Source of the DNA: Pseudomonadota bacterium
GTDB taxonomy: Bacteria; Myxococcota_A; Polyangia; Haliangiales; Haliangiaceae
Assembly (NCBI GenBank): GCA_023430775.1
Contig: JAEYYY010000421.1
Span: forward strand, 1-7,935
Length of the DNA stretch: 7,935 nucleotides
Reading direction: 5' to 3'
The notes under the pieces were generated by a model. It was not told the DNA's origin and searched no databases. It saw only the letters and a program-made list of their open reading frames with translations. The translations under genes and the position numbers were made by a program. Below, one piece after another: positions 5,665 through 7,935 of this stretch; positions within the stretch are counted from its first letter, which is position 1, and each line of letters opens with the position of its first letter.

Positions 5665-6555
5665 TCAGATCTTGGTTTTGATCGTCGGAACAATTTGCTT
5701 GCTGATCAAGCTTTCGATCACGGCCTGCACGCAGTCCGACGTTCCGAGCTCGATGTCCCTCGCCGACGCCCCACCCTGCACGTTGGCCTGGCCACTGCCC
5801 GGAGCGATGATGTTCCGGCTGGGGAATTCAGCGAGCAACACGCTGACTTTACACGTGACTGTCGCGTTGTTCCCGGATTTGTTGACGGTGACCGAGTTGA
5901 GCGTCCCATCGATGTAGAAGCCTGCGAATTTTTTCTGCGCCAGCTGCGAGGCCGTCGGGTCGCCACCCGACCAGGTCTGGAGCCAGCTCGGCTGGACCGC
6001 CGAGAGCTTCGATTTCGCGGCTTTTTCCATCGCGCTGCGATACGCCGGATCCGACGCGCTGCCGGTCTTCGACGACATCGGACCGATCTTGACGAACACG
6101 CCGACGATGCTGCCGCCCGGGGCAGATGGCCTCGATCCACCCGAGCTGCTGCTGCCGGCGACGGAGAGCGCGGCATCGGCCTTCGCCGACACGAACGGCT
6201 CGGGGTCGTTCTTCGCGCGGGTCAGGGCATCGATCGCCGCCTTCCGCTGCGGTGCGCTCGGGCTGCCCTTCGACACGATCTCGCCGAGAGCGCTCGCCGC
6301 GAGACCGCGGATGTTCTTCTTCTCGCCGGTGTCGAGCATGCGCTTGACGAGCCCGGGGATCGATCGCGGCGACTGCTGATTGGTGAGCGCGAGGACGGCG
6401 GTGAGACGAACACGATCGGAATCGTTATCGAGGTCGCCGATCAGATCGTCGATCTTGTCGGCGTGCGCCGGACTCACCATCGCGAGCACGGTGATCGCGA
6501 GCACACGCAACGCGTGAGCGCGGAGACGTCCGCTGCGGGCTTGATCGCGATCCAT
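5665..6555 (-). CDS. Exported HEAT-repeat protein with unassigned C-terminal domain
   Basis: The 296-residue product has a basic start, a hydrophobic segment (about 15-28) and an AHA cleavage site before Asp33, so it should be secreted to the periplasm. Residues 33-133 look like about three HEAT-type helical pairs, including DRVRLTAVLALTN and NIRGLAASALGEI. A Ser/Gly/Pro linker (134-148) leads to a second domain (149-296) with a VGVFVKIGP strand, an AYRSAMEKAAKSKL helix, a strand-rich FYIDGTLNSVTV section and Cys225 and Cys265. The order resembles small alpha/beta domains of envelope proteins such as LpoB or CsgG, but the match is too loose to assert. I chose the ATG at 6555 because it puts the signal peptide at the start; an ATG at 6642 would overlap the upstream gene. 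It sits 55 bp after the gamma carbonic anhydrase gene and 1 bp before the HAMP pair. Confidence 0.88.
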   Translation of the reverse strand: MDRDQARSGRLRAHALRVLAITVLAMVSPAHADKIDDLIGDLDNDSDRVRLTAVLALTNQQSPRSIPGLVKRMLDTGEKKNIRGLAASALGEIVSKGSPSAPQRKAAIDALTRAKNDPEPFVSAKADAALSVAGSSSSGGSRPSAPGGSIVGVFVKIGPMSSKTGSASDPAYRSAMEKAAKSKLSAVQPSWLQTWSGGDPTASQLAQKKFAGFYIDGTLNSVTVNKSGNNATVTCKVSVLLAEFPSRNIIAPGSGQANVQGGASARDIELGTSDCVQAVIESLISKQIVPTIKTKI

Positions 6556-6607
6556 GCGCTTGTCGGCTGAGACGCTGCGTTCACGCGCCGCTTCATTCGC
6601 CGACTGA

Positions 6608-6648
6608 GTACTAACGTACCGAGGATCGCTCCTCGCTCGCAAGCGAGC
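6608..6648. other. Three adjacent short hairpins around the end of the carbonic anhydrase-like gene
   Basis: Perfect inverted repeats lie side by side: GTAC-TAAC-GTAC at 6608-6619, GAGGA-TCGC-TCCTC at 6621-6634 and GCTCGC-AA-GCGAGC at 6635-6648. They cover the last codons and stop of the minus-strand gene and precede the longest gap of this operon. No U-tract follows on the minus strand, so a classic intrinsic terminator is not supported; an attenuator or mRNA-stability element is possible. Confidence 0.35.
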
Positions 6649-7162
6649 CGAGACCGGGACTCAGGTAGTCGCGAGCAAGCTCGACGTAGTGTTTCGCGCC
6701 GTACTCGATCTGCTCCCGCTCGGCGTCGTTGACCGGGCGCTTGATGCGCGCCGGCGCTCCGAGCACCAGGCTGCCCGGTGGGATAACCGTGCCCGGTGTG
6801 ACGAGCGCACCTGCACCGACGAAGCTGCCCCGCCCGATCACGCAGCCGTCGAGCAAGGTCGCGCCCATCCCGATGAGGCAAAAATCCTCGACGGTGCAGG
6901 CGTGGATGATCGTGGCGTGACCGATCGTGCAGTCGCTGCCGATCGTGGTTCCGGACCTGTCGCTGGTGACGTGGATGACCGTGTTGTCCTGGATGTTGGT
7001 GCGCGCGCCGATCCGGATCGGCATGACGTCACCGCGGACGACCGTGCCGTACCAGATCGACGATGCCTCGCCGATCTCGACGTCGCCGATCACGGCGCAC
7101 GTCTCGGCCAGAAACACACCTGCCCCGACGACGGGATGCTTGCCTCGAACGCTGCGGATCAC
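6611..7162 (-). CDS. Gamma-class carbonic anhydrase family protein (YrdA/PaaY-like)
   Basis: This 183-residue protein is a left-handed beta-helix (hexapeptide repeat) protein of normal family length. It has repeats such as VIGDVEIGEASSI and FVGAGALVTPGTVIPPG, then a C-terminal helix (about 145-168). The metal triad of gamma carbonic anhydrases is present: His64, His82 and His87, with the same five-residue spacing as the last two ligands of the Methanosarcina enzyme. Arg43/Asp45 and the NIQDN segment (Asn56, Gln58) match other active-site positions. The acidic loop of that enzyme is missing, as in CamH-type members, many of which have weak or unknown carbonic anhydrase activity. The protein should be a cytoplasmic homotrimer. 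It starts at GTG 7162, 9 bp after the PDZ/thioredoxin gene, with no strong ribosome site. The family is firm; the reaction in the cell is not. Confidence 0.95.
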   Translation of the reverse strand: MIRSVRGKHPVVGAGVFLAETCAVIGDVEIGEASSIWYGTVVRGDVMPIRIGARTNIQDNTVIHVTSDRSGTTIGSDCTIGHATIIHACTVEDFCLIGMGATLLDGCVIGRGSFVGAGALVTPGTVIPPGSLVLGAPARIKRPVNDAEREQIEYGAKHYVELARDYLSPGLGSLASEERSSVR

Positions 7163-7171
7163 GCCGACAGA

Positions 7172-7935
7172 CTACTTCATGCGGCGCACGGCCATCTCGG
7201 TCGCGGCGAACAGCTCGTCGAGCACCGCCGGGCGATCGTCGGCATCCGGCTTGAGCGGAGCGACGTACGAGATGATGCCGCGACAATCGATCACCATGAA
7301 GTGGATGCGCTTGATGTCGTTGATCGACAGCTCGGCGAAGGTCTCGGTATCGGCGACCATCAGCGGCACGTCGTAGCGACGCTGCACGTCCTTGAGGCCG
7401 GCGATCGTCTCGGGCACCGACTTGCGGTTCGCGCCGGTGACGCCGACGATCGAGATCGCGCCGGCCTTGCCCTTGTCCTTCGCCCAGTCGGCGAGCTTGG
7501 CGAACGCCGACGCGCAGCCGACGCAGTTCTCCTGATCGAACCAGCCGACGATCGTGGTCTTGCCGCGCGACGCGAGGTCCGCGACCGATTGATCATCGAC
7601 GCGGGTCAGCGTGGTGAGCGGCACCGGCTTGCCGACGAAGCGCTTGCGCAGGACATCAGCGCGCGACGGCAGCGTGGCGTCGAGTGTCAGCTGGGTGCCC
7701 GAGCGCTGGACCTTGATCTTGACGACCTGCCCGGCGACGCGGTTCTGGATCGTCTTCACCAGGTCATCGCAGCCCACGATCTCGGTGCCATCGATATCGA
7801 CGACGATGTCGCCGGCTCGGATGCCCGCCGCCGCGGCGCCGGTATCCGGGGTCACCCGCTCGATCGCGCACGGGCCGAGCACGCCGGTGGGGCGCCGGCC
7901 GATGTCCGCCATCGACACGCCGAGGAACGCCGGGT
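7172..7935 (-). CDS. PDZ domain plus thioredoxin-fold protein (5' end outside window)
   Basis: The open frame runs off the right edge; 253 residues are visible and the true start lies beyond base 7935. Counting from the first full codon at 7933, residues 1-90 form a PDZ domain: PAFLGV, then AAAAGIRAGDIVVDIDGTEI and a terminal beta-strand. Residues 100-225 form a thioredoxin/TlpA-like domain with WFDQENCVGC; its CxxC is Cys137/Cys140 (codons at 7523-7525 and 7514-7516). The segment IKRIHFMVIDCRG, where thioredoxins keep a cis-proline before a strand, has no proline. The GTG at 7918 is not a credible start because it cuts the PDZ strand. The protein probably acts in the envelope as a redox or chaperone factor, with the PDZ binding C-termini; a trypsin-like domain could precede it outside the window. 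Location and substrate are inferred. Confidence 0.92.
   Translation of the reverse strand, partial: PAFLGVSMADIGRRPTGVLGPCAIERVTPDTGAAAAGIRAGDIVVDIDGTEIVGCDDLVKTIQNRVAGQVVKIKVQRSGTQLTLDATLPSRADVLRKRFVGKPVPLTTLTRVDDQSVADLASRGKTTIVGWFDQENCVGCASAFAKLADWAKDKGKAGAISIVGVTGANRKSVPETIAGLKDVQRRYDVPLMVADTETFAELSINDIKRIHFMVIDCRGIISYVAPLKPDADDRPAVLDELFAATEMAVRRMK

Noticed and set aside
4758..5681. Plus-strand open frame rich in Leu, Asp and Arg opposite the HAMP genes
   Set aside because: It mirrors two minus-strand genes with membrane helices and HAMP motifs and shows no domain of its own.
5143..6570. 475-codon plus-strand open frame opposite the HEAT-repeat gene and first HAMP gene
   Set aside because: It crosses a gene boundary on the other strand and has Arg-rich shadow composition without any recognisable motif.
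7916..7918. GTG as start of the PDZ/thioredoxin gene
   Set aside because: The frame stays open to the window edge and the upstream residues PAFLG complete the first strand of the PDZ domain, so the gene is partial rather than starting here.

Overview
The window is GC-rich throughout, densely packed, and carries two minus-strand gene blocks separated by one plus-strand gene. Several traits suggest a myxobacterium-like bacterium (Myxococcota, formerly deltaproteobacteria): many lipoproteins, a TPR-bearing histidine kinase paired with an NtrC-type regulator, a propeller-repeat lipoprotein, and stand-alone HAMP membrane proteins with the MTHKVAGPL motif. This assignment is inferred from gene style; no marker gene is present. 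No tRNA, rRNA, CRISPR array, transposase or attachment site was seen.

Region 1 (1-3046, minus strand, read right to left) is a three-gene signalling operon: a soluble TPR/histidine kinase (3046-1172), a small Cys-rich lipoprotein (1175-678) overlapping the kinase stop by ATGA, and an NtrC-like response regulator (674 to beyond base 1). The spacing implies co-transcription and translational coupling. The kinase should phosphorylate Asp54 of the regulator, which would then drive sigma-54 transcription; the lipoprotein is an unexplained third partner.

Region 2 (3047-3203) is the only real intergenic gap, a divergent promoter region of 157 bp. Region 3 (3204-4166, plus strand) encodes a lipoprotein whose body is seven repeats of about 39 residues, best read as a seven-bladed beta-propeller. 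Its stop codon shares the tetranucleotide CTAG with the stop of the convergent gene.

Region 4 (4163-7935, minus strand, read right to left) holds five closely spaced genes: a PDZ plus thioredoxin-fold protein (5' end outside the window), a gamma-class carbonic anhydrase family protein, an exported HEAT-repeat protein with an unassigned C-terminal domain, and two tandem paralogous inner-membrane HAMP proteins. Gaps are 9, 55 and 1 bp, followed by an 8-bp overlap; a cluster of small hairpins sits at the 55-bp gap. The last three genes look like an envelope-associated module with periplasmic input and cytoplasmic coiled coils but no enzymatic output domain of their own. None of these genes is annotated here beyond what family motifs allow.
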